Notes: generated by a model not told the origin, from the sequence alone. Positions 16,483 through 24,819 are shown, counted from the first letter of the stretch. The stretch is DNA of 34,412 bases from Cryobacterium sp. MLB-32 (GCF_000738085.1 NZ_JPRS01000073.1:1-34412); one strand, 5' to 3'. A program made the numbers and translations.

Positions 16483-18276
16483 GTGGACAATCTTGCTGTG
16501 CTCAGCCTGTTAGCGCTGGCACCAATTCTGCTGGTGGGCATACTGCTCGCCGGATTCCGCTGGCCGGCCAAATATGCAATGCCACTGGGTTACGTCGCCG
16601 CCGTGATCGTCGCCCTTGCCGTCTGGAAAATGGACGTTCGGGGAGTCCTCGCGGCATCCCTGGAGGGCGTGATCACGGCCGCCACCCTGCTCTACATCGT
16701 GTTCGGAGCGCTTCTCCTGCTGTCAACGCTGACGGTGGGCGGGGCGATGGCAACGATCCGCGCGGGGTTCAACAATATCTCGCCCGATCGGCGCATCCAG
16801 GCCGTGATTATCGGTTGGCTCTTCGGAAGTTTCATTGAGGGAGCATCGGGCTTCGGCACTCCCGCGGCGGTGGTCGCGCCGCTGCTGTTGGCGATGGGTT
16901 TCCCGGCGATGGCCGCCGTGATGGTGGGCCTGATAATCCAGAGCACACCGGTGAGCTTCGGTGCCGTCGGCACACCCATCATTGTGGGTGTCGGCGGCGG
17001 CCTCGGTGGTGACCCCTCGGTGGCCGAACGCATCTCCGTGCTCGGCGTGACGATGCCTGAGTTCGTGGCGTCGATCGGATTCCAGGTGGCGACGATTCAC
17101 GCGATCGTCGGGCTGCTCATCCCGTTGATCCTCGTGTGCATGCTCACGGGGTTCTTCGGCCCCGAACGGCGTTTCCGCGACGGCCTGGCCATCTGGCCGT
17201 TCGCCCTGTACGCGTCGGTCGCCATGACCATCCCGTCGGTGCTGGTGGCTCGCTTCCTCGGACCGGAGTTCCCATCGCTGTTCGGGGGCCTGTTCGGGCT
17301 CATCCTGGTGATGTTCACATCGAGCAAGGGCTTCCTGATGCCCAAGAAAACCTTCGACTTCGGCCCCCGCAGTACCTGGAGCCCGCGCTGGATGGGCACT
17401 ATGGAACCGGCCGCGGCACCCGTCGCATCCGCGCGTCGTATCGGCATCGTGAGCGCCTGGGCGCCATACGTGCTGATGGCCGTGCTCCTCGTCGGCAGCC
17501 GCGTCATCGCGCCGGCCAAGGAATTCCTGACCGGCATCGCGATCCCGTTCAACAACATCCTCGGAACCGATATCTCCACAGCGGTGCAGCCCTTCTATTC
17601 GCCGGCCTTCCTGCTCATTCTGGCCTCACTGTTCGCTTATGCCCTCCATCGCATGAACGGGGCGCAGATTCGCAAGACCTGGGCGGTCTCGGGCACACAG
17701 CTGGCGGGAACGGCCGTGGCCTTGCTGTTTGCCGTGCCGCTGGTGCGCGTGCTGATCCAGTCCGGACCGGACCTCAACGCGTCGGGCCTGTCGAGCATGC
17801 CGGTGACTCTCGCCGAGGGAGCGGCCGCGATTTCGGGCAGTTCCTGGCCGTTCATCGCCCCGTTCATTGGGGCGCTCGGCGCCTTCGTCGCCGGTTCCAA
17901 CACGGTGTCGAATCTCACGTTCTCGCAGTTCCAGTTCTCCACCGGTAATGCCATCGGTGTGAACCCGGAGCAGGTTGTGGCAGCCCAGGCCGTCGGCGGC
18001 GCTGGCGGCAACCCGATCGCCATCCACAACATCGTGGCGGCGTCGGCCACGGTGGGATTGCTCGGTCGGGAGGGTGATCTGCTGCGGAAGACCATCCTTG
18101 TCACTCTCTATTACTGCATCGCGGCCGGATCGATCTCGTTCATCTTCATCTACGGCCTCGGCGTCAACCTCGGCACGATCATGCTCGTGCTGCTCATGAC
18201 GACGCTCGGCCTCATCGTGCGGTGGATGCTGCGCCAGAAGGCGGCCGTGCTGGCGCCCGAACCGTCGCGCGCATAG
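16483..18276 (+). CDS. lctP: L-lactate permease, LctP/LldP family
   Basis: This 597-residue transporter has a dozen or more hydrophobic segments from residue ~5 to ~590. Family signatures are present: WLFGSFIEGASGFGTPAAVVAPLL, VGLIIQSTPVSFGAVGTPI and, near the end, FIGALGAFVAGSNTVSNLTFSQFQ with QAVGGAGGNPIAIHNIVAA. These proteins import L- or D-lactate and glycolate with protons. GTG 16483 is chosen because GAGAGGAC sits eight bases before it; a TTG seven codons earlier would overlap the ribosome site. It is followed by a strong terminator, an IclR regulator and PEP synthase on the same strand, consistent with growth on lactate. Confidence 0.93.
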   Translation: MDNLAVLSLLALAPILLVGILLAGFRWPAKYAMPLGYVAAVIVALAVWKMDVRGVLAASLEGVITAATLLYIVFGALLLLSTLTVGGAMATIRAGFNNISPDRRIQAVIIGWLFGSFIEGASGFGTPAAVVAPLLLAMGFPAMAAVMVGLIIQSTPVSFGAVGTPIIVGVGGGLGGDPSVAERISVLGVTMPEFVASIGFQVATIHAIVGLLIPLILVCMLTGFFGPERRFRDGLAIWPFALYASVAMTIPSVLVARFLGPEFPSLFGGLFGLILVMFTSSKGFLMPKKTFDFGPRSTWSPRWMGTMEPAAAPVASARRIGIVSAWAPYVLMAVLLVGSRVIAPAKEFLTGIAIPFNNILGTDISTAVQPFYSPAFLLILASLFAYALHRMNGAQIRKTWAVSGTQLAGTAVALLFAVPLVRVLIQSGPDLNASGLSSMPVTLAEGAAAISGSSWPFIAPFIGALGAFVAGSNTVSNLTFSQFQFSTGNAIGVNPEQVVAAQAVGGAGGNPIAIHNIVAASATVGLLGREGDLLRKTILVTLYYCIAAGSISFIFIYGLGVNLGTIMLVLLMTTLGLIVRWMLRQKAAVLAPEPSRA

Positions 18277-18291
18277 TACCGTCACCCGAGA

Positions 18292-18324
18292 GCGGGCGGC
18301 AGTGGAACATCCGCTGCCGCCCGC
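18292..18324 (+). terminator. Terminator hairpin after the lactate permease gene
   Basis: GCGGGCGGCAG (18292-18302) pairs with CTGCCGCCCGC (18314-18324). The inner bases TGGA/TCCG extend the stem, leaving a very small loop. It begins 16 bases after the stop codon. Confidence 0.75.
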
Positions 18325-18343
18325 CCTGTCGTGCGGGGCCGCG

Positions 18344-18418
18344 TAAAACCGGAGAATGTGAGACACGCCGGGTCGGGGTGGCGGTTGGGTGCGGCGTGTC
18401 TCAGAAACTGCGGTTTTA
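18344..18418. repeat. Palindromic intergenic repeat, copy A
   Basis: Arms of 27 bases begin TAAAACCG and end GACACGCCG on each strand, with four mismatches and a 21-base loop. A second copy with the same arm ends lies at 19342-19415, on the other side of the iclR gene. This looks like a dispersed REP-like or miniature element rather than a simple terminator. Confidence 0.85.
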
Positions 18419-18468
18419 GGTGAGGCTATGAGGCTAGGAGGGCCGCGGCGCACGGAGCTACACCGGAG

Positions 18469-18485
18469 TTTCCGTATAATGGATA
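18469..18485 (+). promoter_or_regulatory. iclR promoter and probable autoregulatory site
   Basis: A perfect TATAAT -10 hexamer (18475-18480) is embedded in TTTCCGTATAATGGATA, which resembles the site in the lactate permease leader. Binding of an IclR protein here would cover its own -10 region. No clear -35 is seen at the usual distance. Confidence 0.5.
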
Positions 18486-18540
18486 TTACATTCTGAATTG
18501 TGACAGAAGAAGATTTACTAAGCCCCTTTGGAGGGCCAAA

Positions 18541-19311
18541 ATGGTTGAACGCGCGTCCTCAGGCGGTGTGCAGTCCGTTGAGCGTGTCTTCGAACTGCTC
18601 GAATTGATCACGGCGGCCGGCGGCGAGGTGATGCTGAGCGAGCTCGCCACGTCGACGGAGCTGCCCCTGCCCACCATCCACCGCCTGTTGCGCACCCTCG
18701 TGGTCAAGGGGTACGTGCGCCAGCTCGCCAACCGCCGGTACGTGCTCGGGCCAGGCCTGATTCGACTCGGTGAGGGCGCGAGCAAACAGCTGGGCGCGCT
18801 GGTGCGGCCCCAACTGCGAACCCTCGTGGACCAGCTCGGAGAAACGGCCAACATGGCCGTGCTCGATTCCGACATGGTGCTCTACATCGCCCAGGTGCCG
18901 TCGAAGCACTCAATGCGCATGTTTACCGAGGTGGGCCGCCGGGCACACCTGCACGACACCGGTGTGGGCAAGGCGATCCTGGCGCAGATGAAGGATGACA
19001 CGGTGCGCGCGATCGTGGCGAGAGCCGGCATGCCGAGTGCCACGAGCACGAGCATCACACACGTCGACGATCTGCTCACCGACCTGCGGCTGATCCGTGA
19101 ACGCGGGTACGCCATCGACGACGGCGAGCAGGAGGTGGGAGTGCGCTGCTTTGCCATCGGAGTGCCGAACGCGCCGACGCTCACCGCGATCTCTGTCTCC
19201 GGACCGGTTTCCCGCATCGACGACGCCTTCGCCGAGCGGGCGGTGCCCCTGCTGCGCGCCGTCGCGGACGAGCTGTCCCGAGATCTCAACCGCTCGGCCC
19301 AGGACACCTGA
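18541..19311 (+). CDS. IclR-family transcriptional regulator
   Basis: This 256-residue regulator has a winged helix-turn-helix at residues ~10-70 (QSVERVFELLELI, LSELATSTELPLPTIHRLLRTLVVKGYV) and the IclR effector-binding domain from ~80 to 250. Hallmarks of the latter include GETANMAVLDSDMVLYIAQVPS, HDTGVGKAILA and the DDGEQEVGVRCFAIGVPN segment containing the conserved ligand-pocket Cys. A GGAGGG site precedes the ATG. Such proteins usually repress carboxylate or aromatic catabolism and respond to small organic acids. It lies between the lactate permease and PEP synthase genes, and similar sites precede the permease and its own gene, so control of lactate use is inferred. Confidence 0.93.
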   Translation: MVERASSGGVQSVERVFELLELITAAGGEVMLSELATSTELPLPTIHRLLRTLVVKGYVRQLANRRYVLGPGLIRLGEGASKQLGALVRPQLRTLVDQLGETANMAVLDSDMVLYIAQVPSKHSMRMFTEVGRRAHLHDTGVGKAILAQMKDDTVRAIVARAGMPSATSTSITHVDDLLTDLRLIRERGYAIDDGEQEVGVRCFAIGVPNAPTLTAISVSGPVSRIDDAFAERAVPLLRAVADELSRDLNRSAQDT

Positions 19312-19341
19312 GCTCTCCCTGATCCCGCCCGAGCCGGGTAG

Positions 19342-19415
19342 TAAAACCGGAAAAGTTAGTGACACGCCGCTCCTGGTGGCGCTGCGACCCGGCGTGTCTC
19401 ACCAACACCGGTTTT
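19342..19415. repeat. Palindromic intergenic repeat, copy B
   Basis: The second copy of the element at 18344-18418: the left arm begins TAAAACCGG and ends GACACGCCG, and the right arm begins CGGCGTGTCTCA and ends CCGGTTTT. The loop sequence differs from copy A, while the arm ends are conserved. It separates iclR from the PEP synthase gene and may also act as a terminator for iclR. Confidence 0.85.
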
Positions 19416-19514
19416 GCGTGGGAGGTCCTAGCCGGACCGGATATTGCGCAGTAGGGTGCCACAGCCAGGGCGGTGCAGTCGGCGAGCCCGGCACAAGACC
19501 CGAGGGCGGAAGCG

Positions 19515-21905
19515 ATGCGCGAGAGCAGTGTGGTGTGGTTTGACGAGGTTGGCCTGGGAGACATCGCTCAGGTCGGAGGCAAGAACGCATCGCTCGGCGA
19601 GATGGTGCGAGCGCTCACGGGTGAGGGAGTGCGGGTTCCCCACGGATTCGCCACCACCGCGGAGGCGTACCGGGATTTCGTGGCCGCCAACGGCATCAAA
19701 CCGGCGATGCGTCATCAGCTCAAGCGCTACCACGACGGGGATTCCACGCTGCGGGAGACGGGCGAGGCTCTGCGCGAGCTGTTTTTGAGCGGCGCGTTTC
19801 CGGAAGACACGGCGCACGGCATCCGTGAGGCCTATCGCACGCTCTCGACGAGCGCCGGAAGCCCGAATCTGGCCGTGGCCGTACGCAGCAGCGCCACCGC
19901 CGAGGACCTGCCCGACGCGAGCTTCGCGGGCCAGCAGGAAACATTCCTCAACGTCACGGGCGAGCGCGACCTGCTCGACGCCTGCCGACGGTGCTACGCG
20001 TCACTCTTCACCGACCGAGCGATCAGCTACCGCGAGCTGAAGGACTTCGACCACCTCGAGGTGGCCCTGTCGATCGGCGTGCAGCGCATGGTGCGCTCCG
20101 ACCTTGGTGGTTCCGGTGTCATGTTCTCGATCGACACCGACAGCGGATTCGACGGCGTGGCCGTGATCAGCGCCGCGTGGGGACTCGGAGAAACCGTGGT
20201 GCAGGGCGTTGTCGACCCCGACAAGTACGTCGTGTTCAAGGCCCTTTTGGAACGTCCGGGGTGCACACCGATCATCGAGAAGAACCTCGGCGCCAAGGAG
20301 CGCAAGATGATCTACGCAGCGGGCGCCAGCGCGCGCACCCGCACGGTCGACACGAGCGACCGAGAACGACGGTCCTTCGTGCTGACCGACGCCGACATCG
20401 TGAAGTTGGGCCGTTGGGCCGTGATCGTGGAGAAGCACTACGGTCGGCCGATGGACATGGAGTGGGCCAAGGACGGCCAGAGCGGCGAACTTTTCATGGT
20501 GCAGGCTCGGCCGGAGACCGTGCAATCGCAGGCGAGCAGCACGGTGTTCACGGTGAGCCATCTCATTGAGTCCGGGCCACTGCTGATCTCCGGCATTGCG
20601 ATCGGCGACAAGATCGCCTCGGGGCAGGCCTGCGTGATCAAAGACCCGGCCGATATCGAAAAATTCGTGGACGGGGCCATTCTGGTGACCGAAATGACCG
20701 ACCCGGACTGGGTGCCGATCATGGCGCGTGCCGCCGGAATTGTGACCGACCACGGTGGGCCGACAAGCCACGCCGCGATCGTGAGTCGGGAACTGGGCGT
20801 TCCCGCCGTCGTCGGCACCCGGCATGCAACGGAGGTGCTCACCGACGGCGAGGTGATCACCCTGAGCTGCGCCGACAGCGACGAAGGATCCGTCTATGCC
20901 GGCGCCCTGGCGTTCGTCTCCGAAGAGGTGGACCTCGGTACGGTGCCCAGCACGCGCACGAAGGTGATGGTGAACATCGCCAGCCCGGCGGCGGCCTTCG
21001 AGTGGTGGCGGCTGCCCGCGGCCGGTGTTGGCCTGGCCCGGATGGAATTCATCATCAACAACCTGATCAAAATCCACCCGATGGCTCTGGTTCACCCCGA
21101 GCAGGTGAGCGATGAGCACACCCGCCGCGAGATCGCCCGACTCACCGTCGGCTATGCCGACCCGAAGGAATACTTCGTGCAGACGCTTGCGCTGGGCATC
21201 GCGAAGCTCACGTCGCCGTACCACCCGAACCCGGTGATCGTGCGGATGAGTGACTTCAAAACCAACGAGTACGCCCACCTGATCGGCGGCACCGATTTCG
21301 AAAAGTCCGAAGAGAACCCGATGATCGGGTTCCGCGGCGCGTCCCGGTACTACGACGAACGGTACCGCGAGGGCTTCAGCCTCGAATGCCGGGCGATCAA
21401 ACTGGTGCGGGAAACGATCGGGTTCGACAACGTCATCGTGATGGTCCCGTTCTGCCGCACCGTCGCCGAGGCCGACAAGGTGCTCGCGGTGATGGCGTCG
21501 AACGGCCTGAAACGCGGTGAAAACGGCCTGCAGGTCTACATGATGTGTGAGATCCCGGCCAACGTCATTCTGGCCGAGAAGTTCGCCACCCGGTTCGACG
21601 GCTTCTCCATCGGCTCGAACGACCTCACCCAACTCGTGCTGGGGGTCGACCGTGATGCCGAAGATCTCGCCGCGCTTTTCGATGAGCGGGACGAGGCCGT
21701 GCTGCGTACGATCAGTGAAGCGATCCACAAGGCCCACGCTGCGGGAATCAAGATCGGGATCTGCGGCCAGGGGCCGAGCAACCACCCGGACTTCGCGGCC
21801 TTCCTCGTGCAGGAGGGAATCGACTCGATCTCGCTCAACCCGGACAGCTTCATGCAGACCGTGCCACGCATCGCCGAGGCGGAGAGCCGGCTGGACACGC
21901 TCTGA
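19515..21905 (+). CDS. ppsA: Phosphoenolpyruvate synthase
   Basis: This 796-residue enzyme converts pyruvate and ATP to phosphoenolpyruvate, AMP and phosphate, the first step of gluconeogenesis from lactate or pyruvate. All three domains are present: the N-terminal ATP-grasp region (VGGKNASLGEMVRAL, AVRSSATAEDLPDASFAGQQ), the swivelling phosphohistidine domain with the catalytic His 419 in GGPTSHAAIVSREL, and the C-terminal PEP-binding barrel (FSIGSNDLTQLVLGVDRDAE and a cysteine in GICGQGPSNHPDFAAFL). Length matches the family. ATG 19515 is chosen because the protein then begins just before VVWFDEVGLGDIAQVGGKN, with a GGCGGAAG purine stretch upstream. A heptanucleotide array starts directly after the stop. 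Confidence 0.96.
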   Translation: MRESSVVWFDEVGLGDIAQVGGKNASLGEMVRALTGEGVRVPHGFATTAEAYRDFVAANGIKPAMRHQLKRYHDGDSTLRETGEALRELFLSGAFPEDTAHGIREAYRTLSTSAGSPNLAVAVRSSATAEDLPDASFAGQQETFLNVTGERDLLDACRRCYASLFTDRAISYRELKDFDHLEVALSIGVQRMVRSDLGGSGVMFSIDTDSGFDGVAVISAAWGLGETVVQGVVDPDKYVVFKALLERPGCTPIIEKNLGAKERKMIYAAGASARTRTVDTSDRERRSFVLTDADIVKLGRWAVIVEKHYGRPMDMEWAKDGQSGELFMVQARPETVQSQASSTVFTVSHLIESGPLLISGIAIGDKIASGQACVIKDPADIEKFVDGAILVTEMTDPDWVPIMARAAGIVTDHGGPTSHAAIVSRELGVPAVVGTRHATEVLTDGEVITLSCADSDEGSVYAGALAFVSEEVDLGTVPSTRTKVMVNIASPAAAFEWWRLPAAGVGLARMEFIINNLIKIHPMALVHPEQVSDEHTRREIARLTVGYADPKEYFVQTLALGIAKLTSPYHPNPVIVRMSDFKTNEYAHLIGGTDFEKSEENPMIGFRGASRYYDERYREGFSLECRAIKLVRETIGFDNVIVMVPFCRTVAEADKVLAVMASNGLKRGENGLQVYMMCEIPANVILAEKFATRFDGFSIGSNDLTQLVLGVDRDAEDLAALFDERDEAVLRTISEAIHKAHAAGIKIGICGQGPSNHPDFAAFLVQEGIDSISLNPDSFMQTVPRIAEAESRLDTL

Positions 21906-21961
21906 CCGAAAGCCGAAAGCCGAAAGCCGAAAGCCGAAAGCCGAAAGCCGAAAGCCGAAAG
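21906..21961. repeat. CCGAAAG heptanucleotide tandem array, 8 copies
   Basis: Eight perfect copies begin at the base after the ppsA stop codon, followed by two decayed partial units (CCGAAG, CCGGAAG). The unit is not a multiple of three, and the array is non-coding in all frames. It lies between the gene and its terminator hairpin, so copy number may affect the 3' end of the mRNA. Confidence 0.95.
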
Positions 21962-21996
21962 CCGAAGCCGGAAGCTCGCAGTCCGAACACGGTACG

Positions 21997-22034
21997 GGTG
22001 GAGCGGCCGGCGCTTCTGCGCCAGCCGCTCCACC
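21997..22034. terminator. Bidirectional terminator between ppsA and a converging gene
   Basis: An 11-bp stem (GGTGGAGCGGC with GCCGCTCCACC) encloses an inner GGCGC-TTCT-GCGCC stem, with a single C/A mismatch between the two. It lies between the ppsA stop and the stop of the minus-strand gene at 22037, so it can serve both. Confidence 0.85.
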
Positions 22035-22036
22035 GG

Positions 22037-22447
22037 TTACACCGTGTCGTCGTCGAACTCCTGCATGGCCGCCTGTTCGTACGCCGCCTCGGCCGCCTCA
22101 GCGAGCGCGCGCGCTTCGGTCAGGCGCATCGAGATGCGGTGCTCGGAGATCCGAATGCGTTCCGCCTCTGTCGGGGTCGCTTCGCTGAGCAGGCCCTCCA
22201 GCTGATCGCCATCCAGATGGAGTGCTGCGATTGCATGCACCGCGGAATGTGCCAGATCGGATTTGCCACGAAGGATGCGTAGCCTCGTGTCGCGCTCGCG
22301 GTGTCGTGCGGCGCGTTCCGCGTCACGATCGGGCGGCAGAATGGCCTTCTCCGTGGGGTCCGGTAACTCGCGGCTCTGCGTGTCGTCGCTCTGCGGGGCC
22401 TCGATCTGCGGGTCCTGAGGGCCCGAGATGTGCTCTGTATCGCTCAT
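22037..22447 (-). CDS. Hypothetical acidic helical protein
   Basis: The 136-residue product is preceded by a clear GGGAGG site. The first ~35 residues are Pro/Asp/Gln-rich and probably disordered. The rest is charged and helical (DAERAARHRERDTRLRIL, RISEHRISMRLTEARALAEAAEAAYEQAA), a possible coiled coil, ending in the acidic tail QEFDDDTV. No family was recognised and there is no membrane segment or signal peptide. Codon use and the ribosome site support a real gene. It is set off from the next gene upstream on its strand by about 100 bases. Confidence 0.7.
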   Translation of the reverse strand: MSDTEHISGPQDPQIEAPQSDDTQSRELPDPTEKAILPPDRDAERAARHRERDTRLRILRGKSDLAHSAVHAIAALHLDGDQLEGLLSEATPTEAERIRISEHRISMRLTEARALAEAAEAAYEQAAMQEFDDDTV

Positions 22448-22549
22448 GCTGCCTCCCGTTTCGGTGGCAGCCTAGCGCGGGTAGCCGATTCGGCAAATGG
22501 CGCAGGGTATCCGTCGCGGAGGGCAACGGATGCCTGCGCCTACCGCGCG

Positions 22550-23194
22550 TTACCCGGCGACGAGGGCCCGCTGGGCGAGCCACCCCTGAGCGGCGGTGAC
22601 GTCGGCCGCTGCCACACCATGACCGCCGTCACGCAGGCGCTGGTCCAGCAGGGCTCCGGCCTCGGTCAGGGCTGCGGCGAGGGTAGTCACGCTCGCGAGC
22701 GGAGCCATCGGGTCGGAGCGGCCATTGAGCAGCAGCACCGGCGTGCCGGACAGACCGGCGGTCTGCTCGCGTCCGGTGAGCGGGAACATACCCGAGAACG
22801 CCACGACGCCGTCAAGCGCCTCCGGGTGCAGCAACACGGTGGCCAGGGCGATGTTGGCGCCGTTCGAGAAGCCCACGGCGATCACCGGGCGCTCGCCGAA
22901 CTCATAGTGTGCGCGGGCCCAGGCGAGGAACCAGGCCAGGTCTCCGGCGCGGCGCACAACGTCGTCCACGTCGAACACGCCTTCCGAGACGCGGCGGAAC
23001 CAACGCAGCATGCCGCCCTCGGTCACCCGGCCACGGGGTGCGAGCACGGTGGCGTCGGGGTCGAGGGCGTCCGCCAGTCGGGCGAACTCTTCTTCGTTTC
23101 CGCCGGTACCGTGCAGCATCAGCAGCACGGGCGCGCCCGCGGAACCGGCGCGATAGTGGTGGGGCCACTCAGCGGTCATGGTGTCGAGGCTCAT
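22550..23194 (-). CDS. Alpha/beta hydrolase, phospholipase/carboxylesterase type (MhqD-like)
   Basis: This 214-residue serine hydrolase follows the dioxygenase stop after two bases, so the pair is an operon. The oxyanion-hole strand LLMLHGTGGNEEEF, the nucleophile elbow GFSNG, the acid in LLNGRSDPMAP and the histidine in DGGHG make a complete triad. The sequence resembles MhqD-type esterases that accompany MhqO-like ring-cleaving dioxygenases and are induced by quinones or diamide in Firmicutes. Its natural ester is unknown. ATG 23179 is an alternative start; 23194 is preferred for the tight coupling. Confidence 0.88.
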   Translation of the reverse strand: MSLDTMTAEWPHHYRAGSAGAPVLLMLHGTGGNEEEFARLADALDPDATVLAPRGRVTEGGMLRWFRRVSEGVFDVDDVVRRAGDLAWFLAWARAHYEFGERPVIAVGFSNGANIALATVLLHPEALDGVVAFSGMFPLTGREQTAGLSGTPVLLLNGRSDPMAPLASVTTLAAALTEAGALLDQRLRDGGHGVAAADVTAAQGWLAQRALVAG

Positions 23195-23196
23195 GA

Positions 23197-24171
23197 TCAG
23201 CGGTCCAGAACGAGCGTGGGGTTGTTCTCGGCCGGCAGGGTGATCGGAACGACCGCCTGCTCGATCTGGCTGCGGTTGGGCTCGAGCCACGGCGGTAGCT
23301 TGAGCGAACGGCCCAGTTCGAGGAGCGGCTCGTCGATGTCGAAACCGGGAGTGTCCGTGGCGATTTCGAACAGCACGCCGCCGGGCTCCCGGAAGTAGAT
23401 GGACGTGAAGTACTGCCGGTCGAGAATGGCCGTCACGTCATAGCCGCGGTCGACGAGCTCGTCGCGCCACAGTTCCTGGGTGGTGTGGTCCGGCACACGG
23501 AATGCGATGTGGTGCACGCTTCCGCCCGCGGTGCGGCCCACCTGGCCCGTGGGGTCGGCGATGATGTCCACGATGTTGCCGGGAGCTCCGTCGCCGGCAC
23601 CCACCCGGATGCGATCGGCCGTCTCCGAGATGAGGTGCATGCCGAGGTCCCGGGTGAGAACCTCAACGGTGCCGGTGGGGTCGGCGACGGTGAGCACGGA
23701 GGAGTGCTGACCGCGCACGGCGTACTCGGCGGGAACGGATGCCGAATCCCACGGGTTGCGCGGATCAACCGTGGACGAGGCCACGAGGTCAAGCTGCAGG
23801 CCGTCGGGGTCGAGCAGCGACAGGCGCTCCTCGCTGGAGGACTCGGAGGTCAGGGTCGACTCCACACCGAGGTTCCTGAAGTGTGTGGCCCACCAGCCGA
23901 GGCTGCCGGCTGGCACGGAGAATGCCGTCGAGGTGGACTGGCCGGACCCGGCGACACCGCTCGAGATCCCCGTCCAGGGGAAAAAGGTGAGCAGGGAGCC
24001 GGGGCGACCCGCATCATCCCCGTAGTACAGGTGATAGGTGCCGGGGTCGTCGAAGTTCACGGTCTTCTTGACGAGCCGCAGTCCGAGGCCCGTCACGTAG
24101 AAGTCGATGTTGCGTTGCGGCGCACCGGCAATCGCGGTGACGTGGTGCAGGCCGGAGGTCTGGGCGGTCAT
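23197..24171 (-). CDS. Ring-cleaving dioxygenase of the VOC superfamily (MhqO-like)
   Basis: This 324-residue protein has two VOC (glyoxalase-fold) modules. The first starts LHHVTAIAGAPQRNIDFYVTGLGLRLVKKTVNFDD and the second contains VHHIAFRVPD. The metal ligands expected for an extradiol-type enzyme are HH near the N terminus, H in the second module and the glutamate in GGVLFEIATDTPGF. MhqO-like proteins are thought to open hydroquinone or catechol rings as part of quinone detoxification. An AGGA site lies upstream of the ATG. The gene is preceded by a palindromic operator and followed at once by the MhqD-like hydrolase. The true substrate is not established for this subgroup. Confidence 0.9.
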   Translation of the reverse strand: MTAQTSGLHHVTAIAGAPQRNIDFYVTGLGLRLVKKTVNFDDPGTYHLYYGDDAGRPGSLLTFFPWTGISSGVAGSGQSTSTAFSVPAGSLGWWATHFRNLGVESTLTSESSSEERLSLLDPDGLQLDLVASSTVDPRNPWDSASVPAEYAVRGQHSSVLTVADPTGTVEVLTRDLGMHLISETADRIRVGAGDGAPGNIVDIIADPTGQVGRTAGGSVHHIAFRVPDHTTQELWRDELVDRGYDVTAILDRQYFTSIYFREPGGVLFEIATDTPGFDIDEPLLELGRSLKLPPWLEPNRSQIEQAVVPITLPAENNPTLVLDR

Positions 24172-24210
24172 GGGGGAGTCCTGTCTGGGGCGTTGGGGGA
24201 TGCTTCTCGA

Positions 24211-24236
24211 TTATTACATGCAAACGCATGTTATTA
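24211..24236 (-). promoter_or_regulatory. Palindromic operator before the dioxygenase-hydrolase pair
   Basis: The perfect core ACATGC-AAAC-GCATGT (24216-24231) sits in a longer, nearly symmetrical AT-rich frame (TTATT/TTATTA). It lies 40-65 bases upstream of the dioxygenase start in the only AT-rich stretch nearby, with a TAATAAT -10-like sequence on the minus strand. The shape fits a MarR-family repressor site, as for MhqR in Bacillus. No marR gene is in the window. Confidence 0.6.
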
Positions 24237-24270
24237 CTGAGAAATTCCCCAGACTCCGCAGACCGGACTC

Positions 24271-24729
24271 CTATGCCAGCGGGAAGACGATCCTGGTCTG
24301 CCATTTCCCGGGGTCTGGCTCAACATCCGGCCCCACGAGGTACTCCTCCCACATGTCACCCGCGGCCTGCAGGCTTTGCTCGACCAGGAAGTCCGTGAGT
24401 TCGGCATAGGTCTCAGCGAGCGTGTCGTACGGTCCGGTGTGGATGGCCACGATCGCCGGCCCACCGGGGATGGGCTCCAGCACCGCGGCCGGTGTTGGCA
24501 CAAGCGGCTGCGCCACCGGGAAGCCGGCCGTGATGTCGGCCCTGTCCTCGGAGGGCGCACCGTGGTAGACCGCCACGGGCGGACCGGCGGGGAAGACTCC
24601 CTGACGGCTCAACTCGGCGGCGGCCGTGGCGAATGCCCGGTCGAAATACTCCGTCATGTGGTCCATGGGGATGATGTCGTGCACACCCACCATGATGCGC
24701 GGCTCCAACTCGATCTGTTGGGCGTCCAT
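24271..24729 (-). CDS. GyrI-like small-molecule-binding domain protein
   Basis: The 152-residue product is a stand-alone GyrI-like (AraC effector-binding/SOUL-like) domain. It opens IELEPRIMVGVHDIIPMDHMTEYF, has GPPVAVYHG, then IPGGPAIVAIHTGPYDTLAETYAELTDFL and closes EEYLVGPDVEPDPGKWQTRIVFPLA. The late conserved Glu of the ligand pocket is present in WEEYLVGP. Such domains bind hydrophobic or cationic compounds, and some hydrolyse cyclopropanoid electrophiles. GAGGAAA precedes the ATG. It lies 90 bases downstream of the heliorhodopsin gene on the same strand and may be co-transcribed with it. No DNA-binding domain is attached. Confidence 0.87.
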   Translation of the reverse strand: MDAQQIELEPRIMVGVHDIIPMDHMTEYFDRAFATAAAELSRQGVFPAGPPVAVYHGAPSEDRADITAGFPVAQPLVPTPAAVLEPIPGGPAIVAIHTGPYDTLAETYAELTDFLVEQSLQAAGDMWEEYLVGPDVEPDPGKWQTRIVFPLA

Positions 24730-24819
24730 CAGATTTTCCTCGCCTTCGGTCGTTTGCCGACCTTGACCGAGGCCGACGGCACCCAATGTAGTCCTCGCTG
24801 GGGTGCCGCAACAGGGGCG

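Noticed and set aside
18344-19415. The two palindromes as ends of one transposon carrying iclR
   Set aside because: Each copy is a complete palindrome by itself, there is no transposase gene between them, and no target-site duplication was seen. Two separate repeat copies are the simpler reading.
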